DNA of 64,000 nucleotides from Hyphomicrobiales bacterium (GCA_900470965.1 UCCS01000079.1:302-64301), one strand, 5' to 3'. Positions 43,378 through 52,771 are shown, numbered from the stretch's first letter. Notes: generated by a model not told the origin, from the letters alone. Numbers and translations are program-made.

Positions 43378-44085
43378 ATGGACAAGACAATCGGGAGCGC
43401 GGCTGACGCCGTCTCCAAAATCGGCGATGGTGCCACAGTCATGATTGGTGGCTTTGGAGGTTCGGGTGCGCCGATCGAGCTCATTCACGCCCTGATCGAT
43501 AAGGGCCCGAAGAACCTCACGGTCATCAACAACAATGCCGGCAATGGCCGCATCGGTATCGCCGCCATGATCGATGCCGGCATGGTCAGGAAGATGATTT
43601 GCTCCTTCCCGCGCTCGTCCGACCCGCGTGCCTTCACCGACAAGTATCTTGCAGGCGAAATCGAGCTCGAGCTCGTGCCGCAGGGAACGCTCGCCGAGCG
43701 GATCCGCGCCGGCGGAGCCGGCATTCCTGCTTTCTATACACCGACCGGCTATGGGACCGAGCTTGCAGAAGGCAAGGTCATCGCCGAGTTCGACGGCCGC
43801 CACTATGTGCAGGAACGTTGGCTGAAGGCCGATTTTGCGATCGTCAAGGCGCATGTCGGCGATACCCATGGCAACCTCACCTACAACAAGGCCGGCCGCA
43901 ACTTTAACCCGCTGATGTGCATGGCGGCTGCCAAGACGATCGCGCAGGTCTCGAGCATCGTGCCGGCCGGCGGCATCGATCCTGAGCATGTCGTCACACC
44001 CGGCATCTTCGTCGACCGCCTCGTCGAGATCGCCAATCCGCAACAGGAAGAAGAGCTTATTCGAGCCGGGGTGGCCTACGTATGA
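43378..44085 (+). CDS. pcaI: 3-oxoadipate CoA-transferase subunit A
   Basis: 235 residues from MDKTIGSAADAVSKIGDG. It has the family I CoA-transferase alpha motif VMIGGFGGSGAPIELIHAL and NNNAGNGRIGIAAMI. With PcaJ it moves CoA from succinyl-CoA to 3-oxoadipate. AAGGAGAG lies just before the ATG and excludes a longer N-terminus. Stop and pcaJ start overlap as ATGA. Confidence 0.95.
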   Translation: MDKTIGSAADAVSKIGDGATVMIGGFGGSGAPIELIHALIDKGPKNLTVINNNAGNGRIGIAAMIDAGMVRKMICSFPRSSDPRAFTDKYLAGEIELELVPQGTLAERIRAGGAGIPAFYTPTGYGTELAEGKVIAEFDGRHYVQERWLKADFAIVKAHVGDTHGNLTYNKAGRNFNPLMCMAAAKTIAQVSSIVPAGGIDPEHVVTPGIFVDRLVEIANPQQEEELIRAGVAYV

Positions 44086-44771
44086 CCGTCGACATTAGAG
44101 AAGACATCAAGCTCTCCAACGCCCAGATCGCCTGGCGGGCGGCGCAGGACATCGCCGACGGCGCCTATGTGAACCTCGGCATCGGCTTTCCGGAAATGGT
44201 TGCCCGCTATCAGCCGCCGGGCCGGCAGGCGATCTTCCATACGGAAAACGGCATCCTCAACTTCGGCGAGGCGCCACCGTCAGGCGAAGAGGATTGGGAC
44301 CTTATCAATGCCGGCAAGAAGGCAGTGACGCTGAAGCCGGGTGCAGCCTTCTTCCATCACGCCGACAGCTTTGCCATGGTACGCGGCGGCCATCTCGACG
44401 TCGCGATCCTCGGCGCCTATCAGGTCGCTCAAAACGGCGATCTCGCCAATTGGCGCGTCGGCGCCAAGGGTGTGCCGGCCGTCGGCGGCGCCATGGATCT
44501 GGTCCATGGTGCCAAGCAGGTCTGCGTCATCACCGAGCATGTTACCAAGAATGGTGAGCCGAAGCTGGTCGACAAGTGCACCTTCCCGCTGACGGGGGTG
44601 GCTTGCATCACCCGCATCTATACGAGCCATGCCGTCATCGACATCAAGGACGGGCGTTTCGTGCTGCGCGAGAAACTTGCCGCGATGTCGGTCGAGGAAC
44701 TGCAGGCCATGACCGGTGCGCCGCTCCATATCGAGGGGCCGGTTGCCGATCTCATCGTTCCCGAACTCTGA
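44082..44771 (+). CDS. pcaJ: 3-oxoadipate CoA-transferase subunit B
   Basis: 229 residues. VNLGIGFPEMVARY and FHTENGILNFGEAP are the beta-subunit motifs; the Glu of the E-N-G element is the residue that carries CoA in this family. It pairs with PcaI and is translationally coupled to it. Confidence 0.95.
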   Translation: MTVDIREDIKLSNAQIAWRAAQDIADGAYVNLGIGFPEMVARYQPPGRQAIFHTENGILNFGEAPPSGEEDWDLINAGKKAVTLKPGAAFFHHADSFAMVRGGHLDVAILGAYQVAQNGDLANWRVGAKGVPAVGGAMDLVHGAKQVCVITEHVTKNGEPKLVDKCTFPLTGVACITRIYTSHAVIDIKDGRFVLREKLAAMSVEELQAMTGAPLHIEGPVADLIVPEL

Positions 44772-44781
44772 GGACAAGTCC

Positions 44782-45984
44782 ATGACCGAAGCCTTTATCT
44801 GCGATTATATCCGCACGCCCATTGGCCGTTATGGCGGCTCGCTCTCCTCCGTGCGCGCCGATGATCTCGGCGCCATTCCGCTGAAGGCGCTGATGGCGAA
44901 GAACGCTTCCGTCGACTGGGAAGCGGTCGATGACGTCGTCTTCGGCTGCGCCAATCAAGCGGGCGAGGACAATCGTAATGTCGCCCGCATGTCGCTGCTT
45001 CTCGCCGGCCTTCCGGTCTCTGTGCCGGGCACAACGATCAACCGGCTCTGCGGCTCGGGCATGGATGCCCTTATCACCGCGGCGCGCGCCATCCGATCAG
45101 GCGAAGCCGAAATGATGATTGCCGGCGGCGTGGAAAGCATGTCGCGAGCCCCCTTCGTGATGCCGAAGGCCGATACCGCTTTTTCGCGCTCTGCCGAAAT
45201 CCACGACACGACGATCGGCTGGCGCTTCATCAATCCTCTGATGAAGAAGCAGTATGGCGTCGATTCCATGCCGGAAACCGGCGAGAACGTTGCCGAGGAT
45301 TACAAAGTGAGCCGCGAGGATCAGGACGCCTTTGCCGTACGCTCACAGGCCAAGGCTGCGGCCTCTCAGGCAAGCGGCAGGCTGGCCAAGGAAATCACCT
45401 CAGTGACCATCCCGCAGCGCAAGGGCGATCCGATCATCGTCGAGAAGGACGAACATCCGCGCGCAACCAGCATGGAAGCGCTCGCGAAGCTGCCAACGCC
45501 CTTCCGTCAGGGCGGTACGGTAACGGCCGGCAATGCCTCCGGCGTCAATGACGGAGCGGCTGCCCTCATCATCGCTTCGGAAGCTGCGGCCAGGAAATAT
45601 GGCCTGACGCCGATTGCCCGTATTCTCGGAGGTGCGGCCGGGGCTGTCCCGCCGCGCGTCATGGGCATCGGCCCCGTCCCGGCTTCGCGAAAGCTGATGA
45701 CGCGGCTTGGCATGAGGCAGGAACAGTTTGATGTGATCGAGCTCAACGAAGCCTTTGCCAGCCAGGGGCTTGCCGTTCTACGCGAGCTCGGCATTGCCGA
45801 TGACGATCAGCGCGTAAACCGCAATGGCGGTGCGATTGCGCTCGGCCATCCGCTCGGCATGTCGGGTGCCCGCATCACCGGCACCGCGGCACTGGAGCTT
45901 GGTGAAACCGGCGGTCGTTATTCGCTGTCGACCATGTGCATCGGGGTCGGCCAAGGCATCGCTGTGGCGCTCGAACGGGTCTGA
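44782..45984 (+). CDS. pcaF: 3-oxoadipyl-CoA thiolase
   Basis: 400 residues. The acylated Cys is in NRLCGSGMDALI, the base His in GHPLGMSGARI and the second Cys in STMCIGVGQGIA, with NEAFA also present. It splits 3-oxoadipyl-CoA to acetyl-CoA and succinyl-CoA, the last step of the pathway. It starts 10 bp after pcaJ; a longer frame upstream is not needed. Confidence 0.96.
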   Translation: MTEAFICDYIRTPIGRYGGSLSSVRADDLGAIPLKALMAKNASVDWEAVDDVVFGCANQAGEDNRNVARMSLLLAGLPVSVPGTTINRLCGSGMDALITAARAIRSGEAEMMIAGGVESMSRAPFVMPKADTAFSRSAEIHDTTIGWRFINPLMKKQYGVDSMPETGENVAEDYKVSREDQDAFAVRSQAKAAASQASGRLAKEITSVTIPQRKGDPIIVEKDEHPRATSMEALAKLPTPFRQGGTVTAGNASGVNDGAAALIIASEAAARKYGLTPIARILGGAAGAVPPRVMGIGPVPASRKLMTRLGMRQEQFDVIELNEAFASQGLAVLRELGIADDDQRVNRNGGAIALGHPLGMSGARITGTAALELGETGGRYSLSTMCIGVGQGIAVALERV

Positions 45985-45991
45985 GAGCGGC

Positions 45992-46879
45992 CTATTCGGG
46001 GATCGACTGCATCATGATTTCGCTGCGCAGGGCCGGTGCCTCGGCGCCGAAATAGGTCTTGAGCAACTTTGGGAAATCGTTCGAGGTGTAGAGGCCCGTC
46101 AACGTGCGGTCGACGAAAAGCCGGAAGTCGGAATCGTCCCGCCGCATCGCGATGCCATAGGGCTCATGGGTGAAAAGGCGGCTGCCGAGCTCGAGTTTGG
46201 AAGGGTTGCCCGCCCGGTCGGCAAGGCCGATGAGAAGGGACCGGTCGGCAAAATAGGCATCGATCTTGTGCTCCTCAAGCGCCTTCAAACCGTCCTCATG
46301 CGTCGGGAAATCGACGATGCGGGTCTGCGGCACGTCGGGACCAATGGCGTCGCGCAGCGTTGCACCGGTCGTCGTGCCGGCGCGCACGCCGATCGAGCTC
46401 TGAGCGGGCGACTTCAGGTCGACAGCGCTGACGGGGCGCTTGTCGAGAAAGAGAATCTGCAGGTAATCGGGTGAATCCTTGCGCAGGAGCGCACTGGCAC
46501 CCGTCAGGAAGATAGGCTGGGAGAAGTCGACGTTTTCGCGTCGTGCAAGATTGATCGTGGTCGCACCGCAGAGCAGATCGATCTTGCCGTCCTTCACCGC
46601 GCCGAAACCATCAGACAGCGTCGTCTCGATATAGTTCTTCTTGAGGCCGGAAACGTTAAGGCCGATCTCATCGGCGATGCGGCGGCAGAGATCGATCGCA
46701 TAGCCGGCAGGGCTGCCGTCCGCCTTCTTGAAGGAGAAGGGCTTCTCGTCGGCGATATAGCCGAGACGGATGATCTTGCTCTGCCTGATCGTGTCGAGTG
46801 TCTGGGCATCTGCAGGCCCGTATGCAGAAGGACCGAGGGCAAGGCCCAGAAAAAGCAGCCATCTCACGCGCTTGAGCAT
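45992..46879 (-). CDS. Amino-acid-type periplasmic binding protein (SBP family 3), orphan
   Basis: 295 residues with a Sec signal (MLKRVRWLLFLGLALGPSAY, cleavage near ADA). The mature domain has IIRLGYIADEKPFSFKKADGSPAGYAIDLCRRIADEIGL, CGATTINLARRENVDFSQPIF and GVRAGTTTGATL, all typical of polar amino acid binding proteins. No permease or ATPase gene is adjacent, so it must work with components elsewhere or act as a sensor. It converges on pcaF with 7 bp between stops. Confidence 0.9.
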   Translation of the reverse strand: MLKRVRWLLFLGLALGPSAYGPADAQTLDTIRQSKIIRLGYIADEKPFSFKKADGSPAGYAIDLCRRIADEIGLNVSGLKKNYIETTLSDGFGAVKDGKIDLLCGATTINLARRENVDFSQPIFLTGASALLRKDSPDYLQILFLDKRPVSAVDLKSPAQSSIGVRAGTTTGATLRDAIGPDVPQTRIVDFPTHEDGLKALEEHKIDAYFADRSLLIGLADRAGNPSKLELGSRLFTHEPYGIAMRRDDSDFRLFVDRTLTGLYTSNDFPKLLKTYFGAEAPALRSEIMMQSIPE

Positions 46880-47086
46880 GTCTTCCCCTCAAAGAGCCGC
46901 AACCCTCACCGCGGACCGAAGGCTGAGACTATGGCCTGCCGGTCATTTGTCAACGGAAGCACCCGTTGCCGCAGGCTTGCCCATCTCGCTCTTTCGTGCA
47001 TTGCCCTTCCACGATCTCGCCTGCTAAGACTGGCACATATCGTTTCATCACCTATGTCCTTGGTTTTTCGGGAGGCTATCGTCGCC

Positions 47087-47881
47087 ATGGCAGATCTTGC
47101 TCAATTGCTTGCATCCATCAGAATTCCAGACCTCGCCGGCAAGGCCGTGCTGATCACCGGCGCCTCGACAGGCATCGGCGCTGCCGTCGCCCGCGCTCTG
47201 GCCGCCCAGGGCGTCAAGGTCGGCGTGCACTACAATGCCAGCCGTGAACCGGCCGAAAAGCTTGCCGAGGAGATCAGGGCAGCTGGGGGTACGGTGCACC
47301 TGGTGCATGGCGACGTCTCGCGGGAAGGTGAGACGGAGCGTGTCGTCGAAGAGACGGCCAAGACCTTCGGCCATCTCGACGGCCTGATCAACAATGCCGG
47401 CGGCATGCTCGGCCGCAAGCCGACTTCGGAATATACCGATGAGCATTATGAGAAGGTCATGAACCTCAATGCCCGCTCGGTGCTGGCGGCAACGCGCGCT
47501 GCCCATCCCTGGCTGAAGAAGCAGGGCGGTTTCATCATCAACACGACCTCGATTGCGGCGCGCAATGGCGGCGGCAATGGTGCAATTCTCTATGCGGCTT
47601 CGAAGGGTTTCGTCTCGACGATCACCCACGGCCACGCCAAGGAATTTGTCGCCGACAAGATCCGTGTCAATGCGGTCGCGCCGGGCGTCATCGCCACGCC
47701 CTTCCACGAGCGCTATACGAATGACGAGCAGATGGAACTGCAACGCAAGTCAATCCCGATGGGCTTCGTTGGCACGTCGGAAGATTGCGTCGGCGCTTAT
47801 CTCTTCCTCGCCTCGCCGACCTTGTCAGGTTACATCACCGGCCAGATCATCGAGGTCAATGGCGGCCAGCTGATGCCCTGA
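47087..47881 (+). CDS. SDR family oxidoreductase
   Basis: 264 residues. ITGASTGIGAAVARALAAQG is the cofactor motif, NNAGGMLG the structural motif, NTTSIAARNGGGNGAILYAASKGF the Ser and Y-x3-K, and the end is TGQIIEVNGGQLMP. It is a 3-oxoacyl reductase-like SDR; the substrate is unknown. GGGAGG lies about 11 bases before ATG 47087; an ATG at 47054 is an alternative start. Confidence 0.86.
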   Translation: MADLAQLLASIRIPDLAGKAVLITGASTGIGAAVARALAAQGVKVGVHYNASREPAEKLAEEIRAAGGTVHLVHGDVSREGETERVVEETAKTFGHLDGLINNAGGMLGRKPTSEYTDEHYEKVMNLNARSVLAATRAAHPWLKKQGGFIINTTSIAARNGGGNGAILYAASKGFVSTITHGHAKEFVADKIRVNAVAPGVIATPFHERYTNDEQMELQRKSIPMGFVGTSEDCVGAYLFLASPTLSGYITGQIIEVNGGQLMP

Positions 47882-47907
47882 TCTGGGCCAAAACGACGCA
47901 AACTGAG

Positions 47908-47932
47908 GGAACTTTCGCACTGCAATGACGTT
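47908..47932 (+). promoter_or_regulatory. EcfG/RpoE2-type promoter of glgX
   Basis: GGAAC (47908-47912), 16 bp, then CGTT (47929-47932): a full match to the general-stress ECF sigma factor pattern of alphaproteobacteria (GGAAC-N16-CGTT). It ends 32 bp before the glgX ATG, leaving a short leader. Confidence 0.78.
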
Positions 47933-47964
47933 TCCCGCTTGGCCATTCAGCAAACGGGGGCGTC

Positions 47965-50121
47965 ATGAGCTTTTCCTTTTCCGAACTCGACTTCCTGAAA
48001 CCGGAGCTGGGGGCGGAATATATCGGTTCAGGCACGCATTTTGCGGTTTTCTCCGCACACGCAGAACAGGTGGAGCTCTGCCTGTTCTCTCCCGATGGCA
48101 AGAAAGAGATTGCCCGGTTGCCGCTGCCGAAGCGCGAGGGTGATATCTGGTCGGGCTACATTGCCGGCGTCGGCCCTGGCACGGTCTATGGCTACCGCGC
48201 GCACGGTCCTTACGACCCGAAGAACGGCCATCGCTTCAATGCCAACAAGCTGCTGCTCGATCCCTATGCCAAGCAGGTGCTCGGTGATCTCAAATGGGAC
48301 GACGCGCTCTATGGTTATACGATCGGCAAGGACGATCTTTCCTTCGACGAGCGCGATAGCGCGCCCTACATGGTCAAGGGTGTCGTTCAGGATCCGGATT
48401 TCGACTGGGCCGGTGAGGAAGCGATCCGGCGGCCATGGCCGGAAACAATCATCTATGAGGCGCATGTCCGGGGACTGACGATGCTGCATCCGAAAGTGCC
48501 GGACAGATTGCGTGGCACCTTTCTCGGCATGTGCAGCGATCCGATCATCGATCATCTCGTGAAGCTCGGCATTTCCGCGATCGAGCTGCTGCCGATCCAG
48601 TTCTTCCCGAACGACCGCTATCTCGAAGAGAAGAAGCTCACGAATTACTGGGGCTACCAGACGCTCGGTTTCTTCGCACCGCAGGCACGCTATCTCTCGG
48701 GTGACAAGATCATTGAGATCAAGACCATGGTGAGGAAGTTCCATGCCGCCGGCATCGAGGTCATCATGGATGTCGTCTATAACCACACGGCCGAGGGCAG
48801 CGAGAAGGGGCCGACGATGTCTTTCCGCGGTCTCGACAACGCAAGCTACTACATCCTCTCGCCCGACGATCCGCGCCATACTTTCGATACGACAGGCACC
48901 GGCAATACGCTGAACGTTGCTCATCCGATGGTCATGCGCATGGTGCTGGACAGTCTGCGTTACTGGGTCGGCGCCATGCATATCGATGGTTTCCGCTTCG
49001 ATCTTGCCAGCACGCTCGGCCGCCAGGATATGGAATTCGACCGGCAGGGCCTGTTCTTCGGCGCGATCCGCCAGGATCCGATCCTTGCCGGGGTCAAGCT
49101 GATCGCCGAACCTTGGGATGTCGGAGCCGGCGGCTATCAGGTCGGCGGCTTCCCGCATCCTTTCCGCGAGTGGAACGATAAGTTCCGTGACGATGTACGC
49201 CGCTTCTGGAAGGGAGACGGCGGAATGGTGTCGGAGATCTCGCAGCGCATCACCGGCTCGGCGGTGCAGTTCAATCACTCGGCTCGCGGGGCGACGTCAT
49301 CAATTAATCTGCTGTCGGCGCATGACGGCTTCACGCTGATGGATACGGTTTCCTTCGACGACAAGCACAATGAGGCAAATGGTGAGGACAACAGGGACGG
49401 TCATTCAGACAATCATTCGGACAATATGGGTGTCGAGGGGGTGACCGATGACGAGGACATCAACAGGCTGCGAGTACGCCGGCGCCGTAACATGATGGCG
49501 ACCTTGATGCTCTCCCAGGGCGTGCCGATGATCCTTGCCGGCGATGAGGTCGGCAACAGTCAGGGCGGCAACAACAATGCCTATTGTCAGGACAATGAGA
49601 TTGGCTGGACGAAATGGGACGGCCTCGATGATCCGTTCCTTTCTTTCTGCCGCAAGGTCGTCGCGTTCCGCAAGGCGCATCCGGTGCTGAGGCAGGAGCG
49701 CTTTCTGACAGGCGACAGTACCGAGGACGGGCGGATCGAAATCGCCTGGTACAAGCCGGACGCCAGTTTCATGGATGACGGCGCCTGGAACGACGACGGA
49801 CTTCAAGTGCTCGGCGTCTATCTCTCGACGAGTGCGCATTCCCCCGATACCGAGGAGATGGATGATCTCTATCTGGTCTTCAACGCCGGCGGTGATTGCG
49901 AGGTGCATTTGCCCGAGGTCAACGGGCTGAAGCACTGGGCGCGTGTACTCGATACCGGCGCTGAGGAGGATGCTTTCAAGCTCCATGAGCAGGAAGGTCC
50001 CGTCATGGTTTATGCCCAAAGCATTGCAGTCTTTGCGCCGAAGGGGCAGACCCGGCCGCCAAAGGATGCAAGCAAGGCCGAACGGCGCAGGTGGTTCCAC
50101 TTCGGTCGGCGGAGCAGGTGA
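47965..50121 (+). CDS. glgX: Glycogen debranching enzyme (GlgX/TreX type)
   Basis: 718 residues, GH13 isoamylase subfamily. An N-terminal CBM48-like domain (FAVFSAHAEQVELCLFSPDG, TVYGYRAHGPYDP) precedes the barrel. Catalytic residues: Asp nucleophile in HIDGFRFDLASTLGR, Glu in KLIAEPWDVGAGG, Asp in LLSAHDGFTL. It hydrolyses alpha-1,6 branches of glycogen and in TreX form feeds malto-oligosaccharides to TreY/TreZ, which fits treZ 7 kb downstream. GGGGG lies five bases before the ATG, with a stress-type promoter upstream. Confidence 0.95.
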   Translation: MSFSFSELDFLKPELGAEYIGSGTHFAVFSAHAEQVELCLFSPDGKKEIARLPLPKREGDIWSGYIAGVGPGTVYGYRAHGPYDPKNGHRFNANKLLLDPYAKQVLGDLKWDDALYGYTIGKDDLSFDERDSAPYMVKGVVQDPDFDWAGEEAIRRPWPETIIYEAHVRGLTMLHPKVPDRLRGTFLGMCSDPIIDHLVKLGISAIELLPIQFFPNDRYLEEKKLTNYWGYQTLGFFAPQARYLSGDKIIEIKTMVRKFHAAGIEVIMDVVYNHTAEGSEKGPTMSFRGLDNASYYILSPDDPRHTFDTTGTGNTLNVAHPMVMRMVLDSLRYWVGAMHIDGFRFDLASTLGRQDMEFDRQGLFFGAIRQDPILAGVKLIAEPWDVGAGGYQVGGFPHPFREWNDKFRDDVRRFWKGDGGMVSEISQRITGSAVQFNHSARGATSSINLLSAHDGFTLMDTVSFDDKHNEANGEDNRDGHSDNHSDNMGVEGVTDDEDINRLRVRRRRNMMATLMLSQGVPMILAGDEVGNSQGGNNNAYCQDNEIGWTKWDGLDDPFLSFCRKVVAFRKAHPVLRQERFLTGDSTEDGRIEIAWYKPDASFMDDGAWNDDGLQVLGVYLSTSAHSPDTEEMDDLYLVFNAGGDCEVHLPEVNGLKHWARVLDTGAEEDAFKLHEQEGPVMVYAQSIAVFAPKGQTRPPKDASKAERRRWFHFGRRSR

Positions 50122-50138
50122 CGGATCAGTAGCAAGCA

Positions 50139-51149
50139 ATGAATGCCGACGTCATCACTGAGCTTGGTCTGATTTATGTCAGCGATACCGAACCGGGTAT
50201 CCGCAGACGACGAAAAGGCAAGGGCTTAAGCTATACGCTGCCGGACGGGAAAACGCTGGCCGACGAGATCCAGCGGGCCCGTATCCATGCGCTCGGACTG
50301 CCGCCGGCCTACGAAAATGTGTGGATTTGCATTGACGAGAACGGTCATCTGCAGGCCACCGGCTTCGATGTCCGTGGCCGCAAACAATACCGCTATCACA
50401 AGGATTGGCAGGCCTTCCGCAGCACCGGCAAATTCCATCAACTCATCGAGTTCGGCAATGCACTGCCAAAGATCCGGCGAACGGTGCTGCGCCATCTCGA
50501 TACCGGCGCAGAGGACATCAACGGTGTGCTTGCAGCGCTGACGATATTGCTCGACGAAGCGCATCTGCGCGTCGGCAACCAGGCCTATGTGAAGGAGAAC
50601 GATACCTATGGTGCAACAACATTGCTGAAGCGCCATCTGAAGATCGTTGACGGTCGCATCGAATTGAAATTCCGCGCCAAGGGCGGCAAGCGCGTGCAGC
50701 GCAGTCTCAAGCATCCACGCCTGCAGAAGATGTTGGAAGAGATCGCCGATCTGCCGGGCAGGCAGCTCTTCGTCTGGAAAGACGAGACAGGTGCGCTGAA
50801 ACCGATCGATTCCGGCCGGCTGAATGCCTATCTCGCTGACATCTCGGGCATTGCCATTTCCGCCAAGACCTTCCGCACATGGGCAGGTTCGCTTGCCGCT
50901 TTCGGCGCGGCGCGCAACGCCATATCGGAAGGACGACGGCCGACCGTCAAGGAGATGTCGGAAGCTGCGGCCGACGTCCTGCATAATACGCCGGCGATCT
51001 CGCGCTCCAGCTACATCCACCCGGCAATCATTGCGCTTTCAGCCAAGGATGAGACGCTGGAGGAGGGCTGTAGCGAACCCCTGCGTGGGCTTCGGGCGGA
51101 TGAGAACCGCATGCTGGATTTCCTGACGCGTCACACCATTGCCAAGTGA
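50139..51149 (+). CDS. DNA topoisomerase IB (poxvirus-like bacterial type)
   Basis: 336 residues. The N-terminal domain has YENVWICIDENGHLQATGFDVRGRKQYRYH, typical of bacterial topo IB. The catalytic domain shows RVGNQAYVKENDTYGATTL, KFRAKGGKRVQRSL (Lys), KTFRTWAGS (Arg) and SRSSYIHP with the active-site Tyr. It relaxes supercoils through a 3'-phosphotyrosine. It starts 17 bp after glgX and is probably co-transcribed under the stress promoter. These enzymes are not essential and their role in bacteria is poorly known. Confidence 0.94.
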   Translation: MNADVITELGLIYVSDTEPGIRRRRKGKGLSYTLPDGKTLADEIQRARIHALGLPPAYENVWICIDENGHLQATGFDVRGRKQYRYHKDWQAFRSTGKFHQLIEFGNALPKIRRTVLRHLDTGAEDINGVLAALTILLDEAHLRVGNQAYVKENDTYGATTLLKRHLKIVDGRIELKFRAKGGKRVQRSLKHPRLQKMLEEIADLPGRQLFVWKDETGALKPIDSGRLNAYLADISGIAISAKTFRTWAGSLAAFGAARNAISEGRRPTVKEMSEAAADVLHNTPAISRSSYIHPAIIALSAKDETLEEGCSEPLRGLRADENRMLDFLTRHTIAK

Positions 51150-51151
51150 AT

Positions 51152-51175
51152 AAAAAGAACCCGCGGCGAAGCCGC
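51152..51175 (-). terminator. Rho-independent terminator for the minus-strand GST transcript
   Basis: GCGGC (51163-51167) and GCCGC (51171-51175) form a hairpin with a GAA loop. Read on the minus strand, the stem is followed by GGGTTCTTTTTATTC, an acceptable T-tract. It lies 140 bp beyond the GST stop and immediately after the convergent topoisomerase gene. Confidence 0.6.
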
Positions 51176-51314
51176 AGATTACGCGTTCAACAGGCGAGTA
51201 TGGCGACACGTTCTCGTGGCGGCCCTCCTCGACCTCTCGACATTTCAAATTCTGGATCGAAGGTAAAACCGATGGCAAAGACATCGATCCCGAAAAATTG
51301 AAAGCAATGCCTGA

Positions 51315-52049
51315 TCAGGGCGCATCCATGTCGAGTTCCGGATAGTGGCGGAAAATGCCTTCCGTGCTGAAAGGCAGGCGGCGGTCGGATTTCAGATAGC
51401 GGGCGATGTTGGGGCGATGCTCGACGCTGTCATGGAGGGCGGCTAGCAGCGGATATTTGCTGCGGTAGCTGCCCATCGCCTTTGGAAAGGCATAAACGAG
51501 ACCCTCGACGATCTGGAAGAGCGACAGGTCCACATAAGTCAGTGCATTGCCGGCTACATGTTTGGAGCCATGGGGATTCTGCCGCAGCACGCGCTCGAAA
51601 TAGCCGAGGAATTTTGGGATGCGCTCCTTGATGAAATCGGCCGAGCGGGCCTTGGCTTCTTCCTTCTGGTCCTCGTAGTAGAGCGAGGTGGCAATCGGGT
51701 GATGTGTGTCATGCACCTCGGCGACGAAATCGGTGATCGTGAGCTGCAACCCGTTTACGACATAGCGCAGCCCTTCGTCATCAGGCGCCAGGCCGAGTTT
51801 GGGGCCGAGGTACAGCAGAATGTTGGCGACATGCGGAACGATGAGATCGCCTTCCTTGAGGAAGGGTGGGGCGAATGGAATACGCGCTTCGCTATTGCTC
51901 TGCATGATGCTCAGCATCGCGCCGGTGCCGCGCCCGCGACCGGACTGGCGGGTAATGTCGAGATAGTCGGCACCCGCTTCCTCAAGTGCCAGCCGCACAA
52001 ATTCTCCACGGCCTTGGATGCCGTCCCAATAATAAAGCTCGTAAGTCAT
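51315..52049 (-). CDS. Glutathione S-transferase family protein
   Basis: 244 residues. The thioredoxin-like N-terminal domain is MTYELYYWDGIQGRGEFVRLALEEAG, and an all-helical C-terminal domain follows with LTYVDLSLFQIVEGLVYAF. It resembles the sigma/S-crystallin-type GSTs (Y-W-x-x-x-G-R-G-E). It may conjugate glutathione to toxic electrophiles. It begins 17 bp after DUF3175, so the minus-strand genes 52742-51315 are likely one stress-controlled operon. Confidence 0.87.
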   Translation of the reverse strand: MTYELYYWDGIQGRGEFVRLALEEAGADYLDITRQSGRGRGTGAMLSIMQSNSEARIPFAPPFLKEGDLIVPHVANILLYLGPKLGLAPDDEGLRYVVNGLQLTITDFVAEVHDTHHPIATSLYYEDQKEEAKARSADFIKERIPKFLGYFERVLRQNPHGSKHVAGNALTYVDLSLFQIVEGLVYAFPKAMGSYRSKYPLLAALHDSVEHRPNIARYLKSDRRLPFSTEGIFRHYPELDMDAP

Positions 52050-52066
52050 TTGCCCTCGTAATGTCT

Positions 52067-52357
52067 TTAACGCCTTGTTTCGCGGCCGAAATCCTTGCGA
52101 AGTTCGTCCTTCGTCTTTTCAAGTGTGCCCTTCTGCTTCTTCGTCAACTGGTCTCCGGCACGGTTGATGTAGAAATTCAGCATCGACATAGCCGACCGGA
52201 GGGGGCTCGATTTGCGCCGGTCGCTGTTTTCGGCCGAGTGTTTCAGGGAAGCGGCGATCTTCTTCGGATCGTTGGATGTGAAGACACCTTCCTTGAGGTC
52301 CATGGCGTCACTGTTTTCGGTGACACCCTGTGACCATTTCTGCTTGCTCTTCGCCAT
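52067..52357 (-). CDS. DUF3175 family protein
   Basis: 96 residues: KWSQGVTENSDAMDLKEGVF and KKIAASLKHSAENSDRRKSSP are the DUF3175 hallmarks, followed by AMSMLNFYINRAG. It is soluble, charged and of unknown function. It lies between the KGG-type gene (70 bp upstream) and the GST gene. Confidence 0.88.
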   Translation of the reverse strand: MAKSKQKWSQGVTENSDAMDLKEGVFTSNDPKKIAASLKHSAENSDRRKSSPLRSAMSMLNFYINRAGDQLTKKQKGTLEKTKDELRKDFGRETRR

Positions 52358-52427
52358 TGCGAGTGTCCTTTAGAGCAGCGGCATGCGGCGCGAGGCCACA
52401 CCGTGTTGCTGGTGTCTGATGGTGCCG

Positions 52428-52742
52428 TCAGTGATGGGTGGGGTGTTCGTTGCGCTTGCGCGTGGCGGCTGCCTTCTTGGCGGAAGCGGAACGTTCTTCC
52501 TTCGAGCGGGATGCGGAGGCGTGGCCGCCGATCCGTCCGCCCTTTTCGGAGGATTCGTTCGTATCCTTCTTGCCGCGCCCGGAGCCTGATTTGTTGCCGC
52601 CGCCGCTTTCCTTGTTGACGGTTGCCCATGCACGGCGTTCAGCCTCCCCTTGGGAGACGCCGCGGTCCTCATAGCCTTCCTCGATATGCTCGGCCTTTCT
52701 CTTCTGCTTATCGGTATAAGCGGATTTGTCACCTCTCGGCAT
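52428..52742 (-). CDS. Small basic stress protein (KGG-type, often called plasmid stabilization protein)
   Basis: 104 residues. MPRGDKSAYTDKQKRKAEHIEEGY and GVSQGEAERRAWATVNKESGGG are typical of a short alphaproteobacterial/proteobacterial family annotated plasmid stabilization or stress-induced protein, here with KGGRIGGHASASR in the tail, as in KGG-repeat proteins. The strongly basic C-terminus (KKAAATRKRN) suggests DNA contact. It has no toxin or antitoxin motif. A GGAAC-type promoter lies 30 bp before the start, and it is the first gene of this minus-strand group. Confidence 0.82.
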   Translation of the reverse strand: MPRGDKSAYTDKQKRKAEHIEEGYEDRGVSQGEAERRAWATVNKESGGGNKSGSGRGKKDTNESSEKGGRIGGHASASRSKEERSASAKKAAATRKRNEHPTHH

Positions 52743-52771
52743 GGCTGCCTCCTCTGGTTCGAAAGAGGCTC

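Noticed and set aside
52428..52742. Toxin-antitoxin component
   Set aside because: The family name plasmid stabilization is misleading; there is no partner gene and no toxin or antitoxin motif.
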